Below are positions 1 to 10,607 of a DNA stretch of 64,000 bases, one piece after another. The notes beneath the pieces were generated by a model that ran no database searches, was not told the origin of the DNA, and worked only from the letters and a program-made list of their open reading frames with translations. Within the stretch, counting starts at the first letter, position 1, and the number at the start of each line of letters is the position of its first letter. The position numbers and the translations under genes are program-made. Origin of the DNA: Fallopia convolvulus (lineage: Eukaryota > Streptophyta > Magnoliopsida > Caryophyllales > Polygonaceae); the NCBI GenBank assembly GCA_964016875.1, contig OZ024733.1:3515484-3579483 (forward strand), written 5' to 3'.

Positions 1-900
1 TTTAATAATTGTTTAAATCTCCTCTTTAGTATATAGTTATGATTTTTGCGCATGTTATAACCAATTTTATTGTGAAAATTTTGATTACGTTTGATTTTTT
101 GATTTGATTTCAGGTTTAATATAATGTACCTTTAGCGTATTCTAAAAAAAAAGATAAAAATATCCCAGTTCGGATCCTCTCTGTCTCCTACCATGTATCA
201 TTTATTGTGATTAGTTGAAACGTAATTAAAAATTATTAAGTAATAGTATTATGTGTTCAATAAAAGAATAAAAAAAATCTCAATCAATCACCATACGTGG
301 AACACATAATAGGGGATAGGGAAACGAGACAGAAAATTTGCGCTAATATTATGACACGTGTTTTAATAAAAAAAACTTTCCTGACTCCTCCTACCTTTTC
401 TATCTCTTTACTACATCCTTCTCCTCTCCTTAGTCCATCTTCATTCCTTTAATCATTTCTTTTTCTTTTAATTTTCTATCATACTCTTCAATTCATAATT
501 GATACATAACGGTGTTTTAATTTTAAATCAAAAACAAAAATTAAAAAAGCACGATAATTAACTTTCTTTACGACGCCCAATATGTGAGTTGCAAGTACTG
601 TAAATCAATGAAGGGCTTAAGATTTATTAGAGCATCATAGCCCCGATACATGTAATCATATATATTATAAAAAAATAGCCCATCTCTTGTCCCCATAAAA
701 AGTGGTGCAAGGAATGAATGAAAGACAAAAAAAAAGTGTTCTGGTGCAGGCTGCACCCGCTCAGCAGACGACGCGTGGCGCTTGGGGCAATTAAATTGTC
801 CCTTAGTTTAAATTGTCCATTTGAGCAATTTAAACATTAAAAAATTACAATAATTCATAATTTTTTATCTATATTTAAATTTAAGTGTATATAGGTTGTT
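1..900. other. AT-rich intergenic flank, no gene recognised
   Basis: The stretch is AT-rich with many homopolymer runs. The short open frames show no codon structure or recognisable motif. It leads into the decayed Harbinger element that starts near 900; no clear terminal inverted repeat was found for that element. Confidence 0.6.
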
Positions 901-934
901 TAGGGTATTTTTTGGGGATGTTTTTGAGATGGCT

Positions 935-1460
935 AAGGTAGACTATAAAGAATGTCACCCAAAGCATGAAAAGTTTGATGATGAGGTGGCATGGTGCATT
1001 ATGTGCAAGAACCCAAGATGAAATATCAAGTACATGGTTCCAAAAAATCGGCAAAACATAAGCTCAGAGAGTAGTGGTTTGAAAAGACTATGGGCCGATG
1101 TTGAAGGCGATTTGAGTAACCTTGATCCGAATACCTCGGTAAGTGCATAGAACACTGAATCAATCCAGGGTCCCATTGGGATAAAGGCCGCAAAAGAGGC
1201 TAAAGGGAAAAGGAAGAATTTGTATGATGAACCAGATAAGAAGTATCTTCGTGTGTTGAAGATAGGGGAAAAAGTTCATGAACATCAAAGTCAGATGGAA
1301 TCGATCAAGATGGAGGAGCTACAGATTAGGGAGAAAGAGATTGAGGCAAAATGTCTTGTGAAAGAAGAGAAAAATAAGAAGAAGAATTGGCATTCATCGA
1401 TGGACCTTATCAAGACAGAATATGGGGACCACTCTCTCTTGAAAATATGGTGGTGAAGAA
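935..1460 (+). pseudogene. PIF/Harbinger ORF1 (NAM-associated/Myb-like) remnant
   Basis: The translation resembles the accessory protein that plant PIF/Harbinger elements encode beside their transposase (often annotated as NAM-associated C-terminal domain protein). Visible blocks include KVDYKECHPKHEKFDDEVAW, then GPIGIKAAKEAKGKRKN at about 1168-1218, followed by a Glu/Lys-rich helix around 1260-1390. There are in-frame stops near 1020 and 1150 and no start codon in the right place, so it is not functional. The Harbinger transposase remnant lies about 650 bp downstream on the same strand, which supports one decayed element. The assignment rests on remembered family patterns only. Confidence 0.6.
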
Positions 1461-1816
1461 GCGGTGGATGGATGATCTTGGCATAAAATATTTAAGGGTT
1501 TCAATTGTTCTAGGAAGGGCTTTGGAGTTTGCTTGTTGTACTATTTGTTGTTCTTGTTTGCTTTCGAGTTTGCTTATTATTTTAGCTTTCTTCATCGAGT
1601 GTGTTTATTTTTAGTTTGCTTTCAAATTTATGTTGTTCTACCAATTTAATGTAATCCATGTTTAATATAATTCACATTTCTAATTTGTGTGGTTCTGCCA
1701 CATTTAGAAGTTGTGTGGTTCTGCCACCATAAAAAATTATATGGTTTTGCCACCTTTGAAAATTTGAATCTGCTATATAAATCATAGTTTACCAAGACGA
1801 AAAGATAACTCTTCAA

Positions 1817-2086
1817 GCCCGGGGCATTTGGTGTGGTGGTTGGGTCTTCTCCCAATGTATACCACGTCTTGGGTTCGAGCCTTGCTGGTGGCACATGTGG
1901 ATTATTTCACTTGTGGGCAAGATATCTCCCCTTGGCGCAGGCCTTTGAGTTGAGGTGTGCCACAATTGTTGCACCCCGCGATTTATCCCCTCCCAATGGC
2001 CCAGGGCAAGATGCGGGGAGGCACGAGACTAGTTGGCATCGTTCCTTGCAAAGCATGTTCGAGCCCCGGAAACCCGCGACCCAAAA
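1817..2086 (+). mobile_element. tRNA-derived SINE with 17-nt target duplication
   Basis: A block of about 270 bp is flanked by the perfect 17-nt direct repeat AAAAGATAACTCTTCAA at 1800-1816 and 2087-2103. Near its 5' end are a pol III A-box-like sequence (TGGTGTGGTGGTTG, about 1829) and a B-box-like sequence (GGGTTCGAGCC, about 1870), and it ends in an A run. These are the standard features of a plant tRNA-derived SINE. It sits between the two coding blocks of the Harbinger remnant, so it arrived later. Confidence 0.85.
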
Positions 2087-2103
2087 AAAAGATAACTCTT
2101 CAA

Positions 2104-3120
2104 ACTCAACAACTCTAACTATGTTTAAAATGTTTGATGACTCTTCAAGCTCATTAGACTCTTCAAGCTCATCTTCCAATAGTCCAACAATAGATAATGA
2201 GCTAGAGGAAACTTTGAACCTGGCTATGTACGAGTATCTCGAACAAAATTTCCTAAACCAAAGGGAACTCATACGAAGAAGAAGAAGATCAAGAAGAGGA
2301 GGCATTCGAGTCCACATTGAAAGAGGAAGGGAAATAGGGCACAAACGACTATACAACGATTACTTCTCCGACAATCCAACTTAACCGGTCAATGTCTTCC
2401 GACGTAGGTTCCGAATGAAGAAGCATGTTTTCATCCGCATTCCTGATCGCCTCTCAACCAATATGGAGTACATTCAACAGATGCCATATGTGATCGATAC
2501 ACTTGGTTTATCAACCTTACAAAAATGTACTATTGTGCTACACATATTGGCGTATGGCACTGCTGCATATGCTTGTGATGAGTACCTTCGTCTTTGGGGA
2601 GTCCACTGCAAGAAAATGTTTATACAACTTTGTTGAAGATATATAACTTTCTTTGGCGATGAGTACCTGAGGCGACCAACCCCATGTTTATACAACTTTC
2701 TTAAGCGTAAGAGAGTAGCGTGGATTCCCCGACATAGTGGGTAGCAATGATTGCAAGTATTGCAGGTGGAAAAATTGCCCAACTGAATGGAAAGGGCATT
2801 TTGAGCGTGGAGATCATGATGATCCAACAATTATCCTAGAGGTCGTTGCATCATATGACCTACGGATTTGGCACGCATTCTTTGGGACACCAAGTACGTG
2901 CAATGACATTAATGTGCTTGAACAATCTCCAGCTATTGATGACATACTTCAAAGTGTAGCTCCAAACGTACGTATCCTTTGTGATGAATGAACATGAATA
3001 CAATAAGGGATATTATCTTATTGATGGTATCTACCCAACCCGGGCGACATTTATCAAATTTATTAGCCTCTCTTAGGATTGAAAAACAAAATTATTTGCC
3101 AAACGTCACGAGAGTTTTTT
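2104..3120 (+). pseudogene. PIF/Harbinger transposase (HARBI1-like nuclease) pseudogene
   Basis: The translation follows the plant Harbinger transposase in order. An N-terminal Ser-rich and Arg-rich part (RRRRRSRRGG, about 2275) is followed by a block containing NDYFSDNPT (about 2355-2383). Next is a helix-turn-helix-like region (2415-2600) with LSTLQKC and LAYGTAAYACDEYLR. The DDE nuclease core follows at 2737-2990 with GSNDC, WKNCPTEWKGHFERGDHDDP, VASYDLRIWHAFFG and NDINVLEQSP. The first two catalytic aspartates appear retained. Several frameshifts and stops (near 2384, 2635, 2700 and 2989) break it into at least four pieces, and the C-terminal catalytic residue is not recognisable beyond about 3110. 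It is a dead DDE transposase. Confidence 0.85.
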
Positions 3121-3124
3121 TCCT

Positions 3125-4540
3125 TTTATTTTCGTACGATCGATAGGTTAAATTAAACATTTGTGTTGAAATTGGTGTACGTTGTAGCTATGAAGAGTAC
3201 GTTGTAGCTAGGAAGAAATAGTTATACTTCTTTTTTGTTTTTGGTCAGAAGAAATAGTTATACTTCAATGGATTATATTTTTAGATTCTCTGCCTGTACT
3301 TTTGGTTGTATTTGCGTTGCTTTAACTTTTGTACATGCTCTACTTAAAATGTACTTATTTTGTTGATTATTTTATAGAAAAATTGCACGATAAAATGTAA
3401 CATTTGGGGTGTTACGTTCGGTAGCCTAACTTATCTATATCTATATATGTAAAAAATAACTCAATGTTTTAGTCGGTTGTTTTCAGTAGCTCATGCCCTA
3501 CTAACATCCTGCTCTTCCGGTATTTTTTCCTTAAAAGTATTAAAATAAATGGATGAAATTATATAAAACAAGAGAAACAGTTTGACCAAGGCGGCCAAAA
3601 ATTTTATGCGGCCGGAAATTTTTTGTGCGGCCTCAAATCTGATTTAATCCGAGGCGGCCGAAATTCTTTTGTAGAGCGGTACAATTGGTGAAGACGAAGG
3701 AGCGCTCACTCAATATAACCTAATTGAGCGCTCCTTTAGGAGTAGCGCTCCTTCTGAAAGCGTGCCTTACTGGTCCGTATTTTTGGGCTTTTGATCGGGA
3801 TTTTTCCGGATTTCGTATTGGCACGTCTTTAGAAAGAGCGCTCTTTCAGGGAGAGCGTTCTTTTCGAAGGAGTGTTTTGCGCTTATTAAATAATATGTCT
3901 GTATAAAATTCCCGCGTAAGACATACGATAGAAAAACAATAATTAATATACTTTAACTCAACCCTGACATACATCTGGCTACATGCAACGTCACTCGCAC
4001 ATGATCCCTAACCTCATTAATTAATTAAGGATACGGTCATACGATGCATCATCTTGTACGTCAAACTAACTAAGAAGCAACCAATTTATTAATTAATCAT
4101 TCCAGTAAAAGAAATGCTTGTGTGTGCGTGTACAAGTTTTCCAGGTTTGATTTCCACCAAAAAAAGTTTTCCAGGTTTTATTCCCACTAGTTTTCTTGAG
4201 TATGGTAAATGTAAATTTTCATGTAAGAGTTTTTTTAACCCTTGAATCTTCTATGTCCTTACATTACATGCCACCTTTTAATACAGAAGCTTAAACTAAT
4301 GGTAAGAAGTTTTAAAAGCCGAACGATAACCTGTCATAATCTAATCCAATTTAATCGGCAACTCAATTAACGTACTCGTACTCGTACTCAAACCGAATCC
4401 AAATCCGACCGACCCGGCCGGATTAACATGTCTATACTAAATTACAGACTCACGATCGAATCGTAAGATACGATCTAGATTATTTTAAAAATCATTTAAT
4501 TGACTAAAAGCAGCACTAACAAGGTTCTTAAGAACCCTGC
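3125..4540. other. Intergenic region upstream of the ABC transporter
   Basis: No coding sequence is recognised. The region has a pair of short direct duplications around 3179-3270 (GTACGTTGTAGCTA twice, then AGAAATAGTTATACTTC twice). It also has several GGCGGCC-type motifs around 3590-3655 and a cluster of GAGCGCTC palindromes at 3700-3870. The remainder up to 4540 is AT-rich. Confidence 0.5.
3700..3870. repeat. Cluster of AGCGCTC palindromic motifs
   Basis: The self-complementary core GAGCGCTC or close variants occurs about six times in 170 bp, for example near 3701, 3725, 3743 and 3837. Two copies flank a short AT-rich spacer in inverted orientation (about 3701-3733). The pattern resembles subterminal repeats of a DNA transposon, but no element borders were found. 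Confidence 0.5.
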
Positions 4541-4552
4541 TTATTCTCTCTC

Positions 4553-4566
4553 TCTATATATATATC
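4553..4566 (+). promoter_or_regulatory. Probable TATA box of the ABCB gene
   Basis: A CTATATATATAT stretch follows a CT microsatellite and lies about 55 bp upstream of the ATG at 4618. If used, it gives a 5' leader of only about 25-30 nt. This is inferred from position and composition alone. Confidence 0.4.
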
Positions 4567-4617
4567 ACTAGCTGTCATACATACATATCATATACTCCGT
4601 AATTAAATAGCTAGAAA

Positions 4618-7600
4618 ATGGGGAAGGAGAATGATGATGGGAGAGGAGGGTTTTGGAAGCTGCTAGGCGAAGCGGACGCGGTGGACATGGCGTTGATGGC
4701 GGTGGGCTTGGTAGGGTCGGTGGGAGACGGTCTGGGGTTTCCGGCGGTGGCGGTGGTGAAGGGCAGGCTCATCAATACTGTTGGAGCCACCATCACGAAC
4801 GGCTCCATCCACCCCCACCTCTTGCTTCATAATCTCAACCAGGTGCGTGGGTATATATATATTTAGATATATGATATTTGTTTCTGTTTCTATTAAATCT
4901 TGTACTCAACTCAGTTTCCATTAATTAAATTGGGTATCATTTATTTGATTTGTCACAGAATGCCTTTCTTATGTTGAATATAGGAGTTGCATCCTGGTTG
5001 TTCTGCTTTTTGGGTGAGTACTATGGTCCAACTAGCTAGCTAGCTGAGCTCTTAATTGATGGAGTATATAATTAATTGATGGTCTGTTTTACGGTGAATT
5101 TTCAGAGGGGTATTGTTGGACAAGAACTGCAGAGAGGCAAGCAGCTCGAATGCGATCCAGATATCTGCAAGCGGTCCTAAGGCAAGACGTGAGCTACTTC
5201 GATACGGGTCTAACCAACGTCTCCCAAGTCGTCGCTAGTGTATCCAACGATACACTCGCCATCCAAGAGTGTATAAGCGAAAAGGTACGGTTATCCTTCA
5301 TATAGCTTTGTCAATTGTGAAAATGCAATGATCCTTCACTCACCATCTGCCTAACGGCCTCTCTCGATCCTGGGCCGTCCTGTTGTGTTGTCCAAATGTC
5401 AACTGGGCCAGTTCCCCCAGTTGCACTTGCAGAGGCGTGTGATTGATCTTGTACATAATATTTCAGAATAATATATGTTGTAGGTGCCAAATTTCCTAAT
5501 GAGCATGACCACATTCATCGGATGCTACATAGCAGCATTTGTCCTCCTATGGAGGCTTGCCATCGTTGCACTTCCTTTTGTGGTTTTCCTTGTGGTCCCC
5601 GGGATTGTGTACGGTCGTGTTATAGTTTCTCTGGCGCGGAAGGCGAGAGACGAGTATGGAAAAGCAGGGTGTATAGTCGAACAAGCCATATCTTCTATAA
5701 GGACGGTTTACGCGTTTGTTGGAGAGTCCAATACCGTCTCCGCCTTCTCGGAAGCCCTCCAAGGCTCGGTCAAGATCGGCCTAAAACAGGGCCTAGCCAA
5801 GGGCTTTGCATTGGGAAGCAATGGGTTAACCTTTGCAATATGGTCCTTCACCACTTGGTATGCAACTAGACTTGTCATGTACCATGGGGCTATGGGCGGT
5901 ACCGCCCTTGTTGTCGGTGTTTGCCTCAACATTGGTGGAATGTAAGTTGGTCACATCAACCTTCAATTCATATATGTACATCATTTTAATTATGTTTGTG
6001 ATATGATATTATGAGTCCAGAAATGGAACGGAACCGATCGACCCAAACGCAACCCAATTTGTATGTATAGCCAGCCATATAAGCTATATATACTTTGTCC
6101 CACTCTAGCTAGCCTTTTTTTTTTTTTTATCACGCAGAAATACAATTGCTTTAATGTTTGTTTCTATAAATATAGGCAGCTTGGTTCTAGCTTGTCGAAT
6201 ATGAAGTATTTCTCCGAAGCATATGCAGCAGGGGAACGGATAGCAACGGTGATAAACCGGGTGCCTACTATTGATTCAGATAACATGGATGGCAAAACCT
6301 TAGAGAGAATCGAAGGTTCGTAATGTTTAATCTAAGTTCGGCTCCATTTTTGAAGCTTGGAAACTATGTACCAAAAAGATTTATCAAGGCTCTTTTTTTT
6401 TTGCTCAAGTACAGGGGAAATAGAGTTCAAGAATGTTGAGTTTGCATATCCATCGAGGCCCGAGAGCTTGATATTGCGCGGCTTCTCACTCAAGGTCCCA
6501 GCCGGGAAGACGGTTGCACTGGTGGGAAAGAGCGGGTCAGGGAAGTCGACAGTGGTGTCATTGCTACAGCGGTTCTACAACCCGCTACAAGGAGAGATTG
6601 TCCTAGACGGGGTGGCCATTGACAAGCTTCAACTCAAGTGGTTGAGGTTACAAATGGGTTTGGTAAGTCAAGAGCCAGCCCTTTTCGCTACTTCCATCAA
6701 AGACAACATAATGTTTGGAAAAGAGGATGCCTCAATGGAAGAGATCATCGAGGCTGCTACGGCTTCAAATGCTCACCAATTCATCACCAATTTGCCTTGT
6801 GGTTATGATACTCTGGTATTTTTCTCATTTTAAGTCTTAATTTTCAATTCAAGAAATCATATATATTATATGTTAGAATACATTCCCACATCTAAAGTTG
6901 AGACATAAACTTGCCTAGTATATATATCATTGGGTTACTCCTCCTATTGCGAATTGGTTTTAGAATGTAATCCCACTGGACTAATATTATATATACCCGG
7001 TCGTTTAATTTAGATATATTTTGCATGCTATAGGTTGGAGAGAGAGGAGTGCAACTATCAGGAGGACAAAAGCAAAGGATTGCAATTGCGCGTGCCATCA
7101 TACGCAAGCCACAGATTCTTCTCCTAGACGAGGCTACTAGTGCCTTGGACTCTGAGTCTGAGCTCATAGTTCAAGAAGCCCTCGATCATGTCTCAAAAGG
7201 AACCACCAACATAGTCATTGCCCATCGACTCTCTACCATCCGCCATGCCCATCTGATATCTGTCGTTGTGGAAGGGCGAGTTGTGGAAATGGGATCCCAT
7301 GATGAGCTCATTGCCCTTCCTAGAAGCCTCTACTTTAGCCTCCAACAACAACAAACCCAAACACGCGTGTCCACAGATGGCTATACTGTTCAACAAGAAC
7401 AAGAGTACCATCATCATCAAGGAAACCCACTAATGGTCAAGGGTCATAAGAAACTTGTAGCCCTTGATGATGACTCTACTACTGGCTTAGAATCAGCACA
7501 AAAGGATCATAAGGAGACAAAGAAGCCTTCTTTTAGAAGGTTAGTGGGATTAAACTTGCCAGAATGGAAAATGGGGATATTGGGTTGCTTAAGTGCAGCT

Positions 7601-9395
7601 CTATTCGGGGCAGTCCAACCTTTATATGCCTTAACAATGGGGGCAATGATAGCAGTTTTCTTTTTATCCAGCCATGAGGAGATTAAAAGGAAAACAAGTA
7701 TCTACTCCCCATGCTTTGCGGCATTAGCAGTGCTTGCATTTGTAACGAATGTATTGCAACATTATAGCTTTGCCTACATAGGGGAAAAGTTGACACTCAG
7801 GGTGAGGGAAAAGATGTTGGAAAAGATACTGAGTTTTGAAGTCGGATGGTTTGATAGAGACGAGAATTCAACCGGTGCGGCTTGCTCTAGGCTTGCCAAA
7901 GATGCCAATGCGGTATGTCATCCACATAATTTTACATGATTATATAAATTAAAACAAGTTTTGTTTCAAAATACTTGGTGGTGATGGATTGCTCATTAAT
8001 GTTATGTATTATTACCAGGTGAGATGTTTGGTTGGAGATATAACTTCTGTCCTAGTCCAAGCCGGCTCTATCATACTCATTTCAACCACCATGGGTCTCG
8101 TCATCTCTTGGCAACTATCAATGGTCATGATAGCATTGCAACCTCTCATCATTTTCAGCTTGTACACACGGCGTGTTCTTCTTCGTCGGATGTCCATGAA
8201 AACCCTCAAATATCAAGAGAAATCTTCCAACATAGCCTGTGAAGCAGTGTCTAATATCCGAACCGTCACCTCCTTCTCGTCCCAATCTCGGATCATACAA
8301 ATGCTTGAAGAGGCCCAAGTAGTCCCACAACGTGAGAACATTCGCCAATCTTGGTACGCAGGTATCGGCCTAGCTGTCTCCCAAAGTCTTTCAATACTAT
8401 TTACAGCCCTTAACTTTTGGTATGGAGGTAAGCTGATCGTCCATGGGTACATTAATGCAAGACAAATGTTTCAGACCATCATGATTCTAGAAAGGACGGG
8501 TCGGTTCATAGCGGATGTTGGATCCATGATAACTGATCTTTCAAGGGGCACGGATGCTGTTCAATCTGTTTTCGATGTGTTGGACAGGGTGAGCCAAATA
8601 GAGCCGAATAATATTGATGGACATAAACCAAACCAAATTACAGGTTTCATTGATTTCCACAATGTGGATTTTGCGTACCCAAGTAGACCAAGTGTGATGG
8701 TCCTTAACGGCTTCTCACTTTGTCTACAAGCAGGGAAATCCAATGCATTGGTTGGTCAAAGTGGGTCAGGTAAGTCGACTATTATGGGCTTGATAGAAAG
8801 ATTTTATGACCCACTTCACGGGGTTGTAAAAATTGATGGACGCGACATAAGGACATACCACCTTAGAACTCTAAGAAAGCGTATGGCCTTGGTGAGCCAA
8901 GAGCCAACATTGTTTGCAGGGTCGATAAGGGAGAACATTGTTTATGGCGCATCCATGGTCAATGTGGATGAGTCGGAGGTGGTGGAGGCAGCCAGGGCAG
9001 CCAATGCCCACGACTTCATATCTTCCTTAAAGGATGGCTATGACACATGGTGTGGCGACAAAGGGGTGCAGTTATCCGGCGGGCAAAAGCAAAGGATTGC
9101 AATTGCTAGGGCAATGCTGAAGAATCCTAGAATTTTGTTGTTGGACGAAGCAACAAGTGCACTTGACACACAGTCTGAGAGGGTGGTGCAAGAGGCATTA
9201 GAGCAGATGATGGTTGGGAGGACAAGTGTGGTAATAGCTCATAGACTAACCACTGTTCGAAATTGTGACATGATACTTGTGCTTGAGAAGGGGAAAATTG
9301 TGGAGAGTGGCAACCATGATTCTTTGCTGGCTAATGGCCCTTCTGGAGCTTATTATTCATTAATTTCTCTCCAAACAGCTTCGCATACAGTGTAA
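4618..9395 (+). CDS. ABCB15-like: ABC transporter B family (MDR/P-glycoprotein), ABCB15-like, complete, 8 exons
   Basis: Full-size ABCB exporter, organised TMD1-NBD1-TMD2-NBD2. Exons deduced from GT-AG borders and reading frame are 4618-4842, 4959-5013, 5106-5284, 5484-5941, 6176-6315, 6415-6815, 7034-7912 and 8019-9395. They total 3714 nt, 1237 codons plus stop, the usual family length. The N-terminal GYCWTRTAERQA and MYHGAMGGT segments match the plant ABCB15/MDR-like group. NBD1 has Walker A GKSGSGKST (about residue 390), VSQEPALFA, LSGGQ (about 495) and ILLLDEATSALD (about 515). NBD2 has GQSGSGKST (about 1026), VSQEPTLFA, LSGGQ (about 1131), ILLLDEATSALD (about 1150) and IAHRLTT. A poorly conserved His/Gln/Asp-rich linker joins the halves. 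All catalytic motifs are intact, so both ATPase sites should work. Expected in the plasma membrane; the substrate cannot be told from sequence. The start is the first ATG in frame with MGKE, as in relatives. Confidence 0.95.
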
Positions 9396-9626
9396 GAACA
9401 TCAATAATGTGGACAAGGACCAATTTAAATCTTCTTGCTCAATATATAATAATCTATATTCAAATATCTACCACCTACTCCAACTTATCAATGTCCAAGT
9501 AACTTCGTTGTATTTCTAATAGATAGCAAACAAAGCTATTTCTTTACCAAGCATATTTGCATATTTGCTAAGTAAATTCATTTTCATAGAGATTTTGAAC
9601 ATAAAGGAACCATTTAATTGATATTT

Positions 9627-10330
9627 TCAAACTTTAGATACTAACTTTTCAAATTCTGGTTTTAAAAGCCAGACATTTTCAAATTGGAAAGGCAATTTTT
9701 TAAAAGAATGAAAATTCTTTAATATAAAAGATATAATACAATGATCTGACGTTGTAAAAGGATGATGATGAACTATAAGGGAAGGAAATTGAGATGCTAA
9801 GGAACGATGGACTAACACCCTATCTAATTTTTCAAACGTATTGTCTATTGAAGAAGAACTTTTTCTCCAAGCGGAAACCCAAAAGTAGGTACATTTAATA
9901 AACCCAATTTATTTGTAATACTAATTAGCCTTGAAAATCTTGAATTTAGAGGGAATGCTCCACCTTGTTTATCATGGACAAAATTTATTTCTTTTAAGTC
10001 TCCAACAAGGAAAAAAAGGTAAATTCGAAGATAATAAAATTTGTTCTAAAAACTCCCAATAAGTACTCTTATCTTCCTCCCTCGAAGGGGCATAAACAAA
10101 AGCTATTAAAAGAATTTTGGCTCATAAGAACCCACATCCCTCCTTTAGTACCAATACTAGAATTGAATATTAATTTTTGGAATCTACATTTTTCCCAAGA
10201 ATGAATAAAAGGTTCAGTATCTGTTTTAGTTTCTGCTAAGCGAAAAATATGTAGCTTATTTCTTTTTCTAATAAATCCAACTTCCTCCCAGAAATTGGAT
10301 CTACGAACACACTAGTATTCAATAGGCAAT
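9627..10330 (-). pseudogene. LINE (L1-type) endonuclease fragment
   Basis: Read on the minus strand, the sequence gives the order of a plant L1 apurinic-type endonuclease. A catalytic-glutamate block with AETKT is near 10225. Then come FVYAPSREEDKSTYWEFLEQ (about 10100), VGDLKEINFVHDKQGG, and LDRVLVHRSLASQFPS with TSDHC, followed by PFQFENVWLLKPEF near 9640. The usual GDFNE motif reads GDLKE, so the active-site asparagine is lost. A frameshift and stops lie near 9850-9860. No reverse transcriptase follows, so this is a fragment lying just beyond the 3' end of the ABC transporter. Confidence 0.75.
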
Positions 10331-10599
10331 ACTCACAAAAAACCTTGATTAAATAGTAACTTGTACTTATGAAGTATAAAGAGAGATGATAAATGTGAAA
10401 CAAAAAAGCATAGGAGGTAGTATTTGTTTGTAATAAGAAACATAAGTTGATGTATAATTGTCAAATTTAAACTAGAATTATGAGAACAATACGAAAATAC
10501 AACATAGATTAAGATTTTAAGAATCTTTAGATTACACACAGTGAAAGAAAAACTGCAAGCAAGGAAGAAAGTAAGGATACAAAACTACGCAACCTCATC
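10331..10599. other. AT-rich stretch, possible end of the interrupted minus-strand unit
   Basis: An open minus-strand frame of 68 codons covers most of it but has no recognised domain. It abuts the hAT insertion at 10608. Beyond the hAT it continues into 12305, so it probably belongs to the same host sequence. Confidence 0.35.
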
Positions 10600-10607
10600 C
10601 CAAATAG

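Noticed and set aside
5311..5514. Minus-strand ORF overlapping an ABC transporter intron
   Set aside because: It spans an intron and exon border of a clearly supported plus-strand gene and has no motif.
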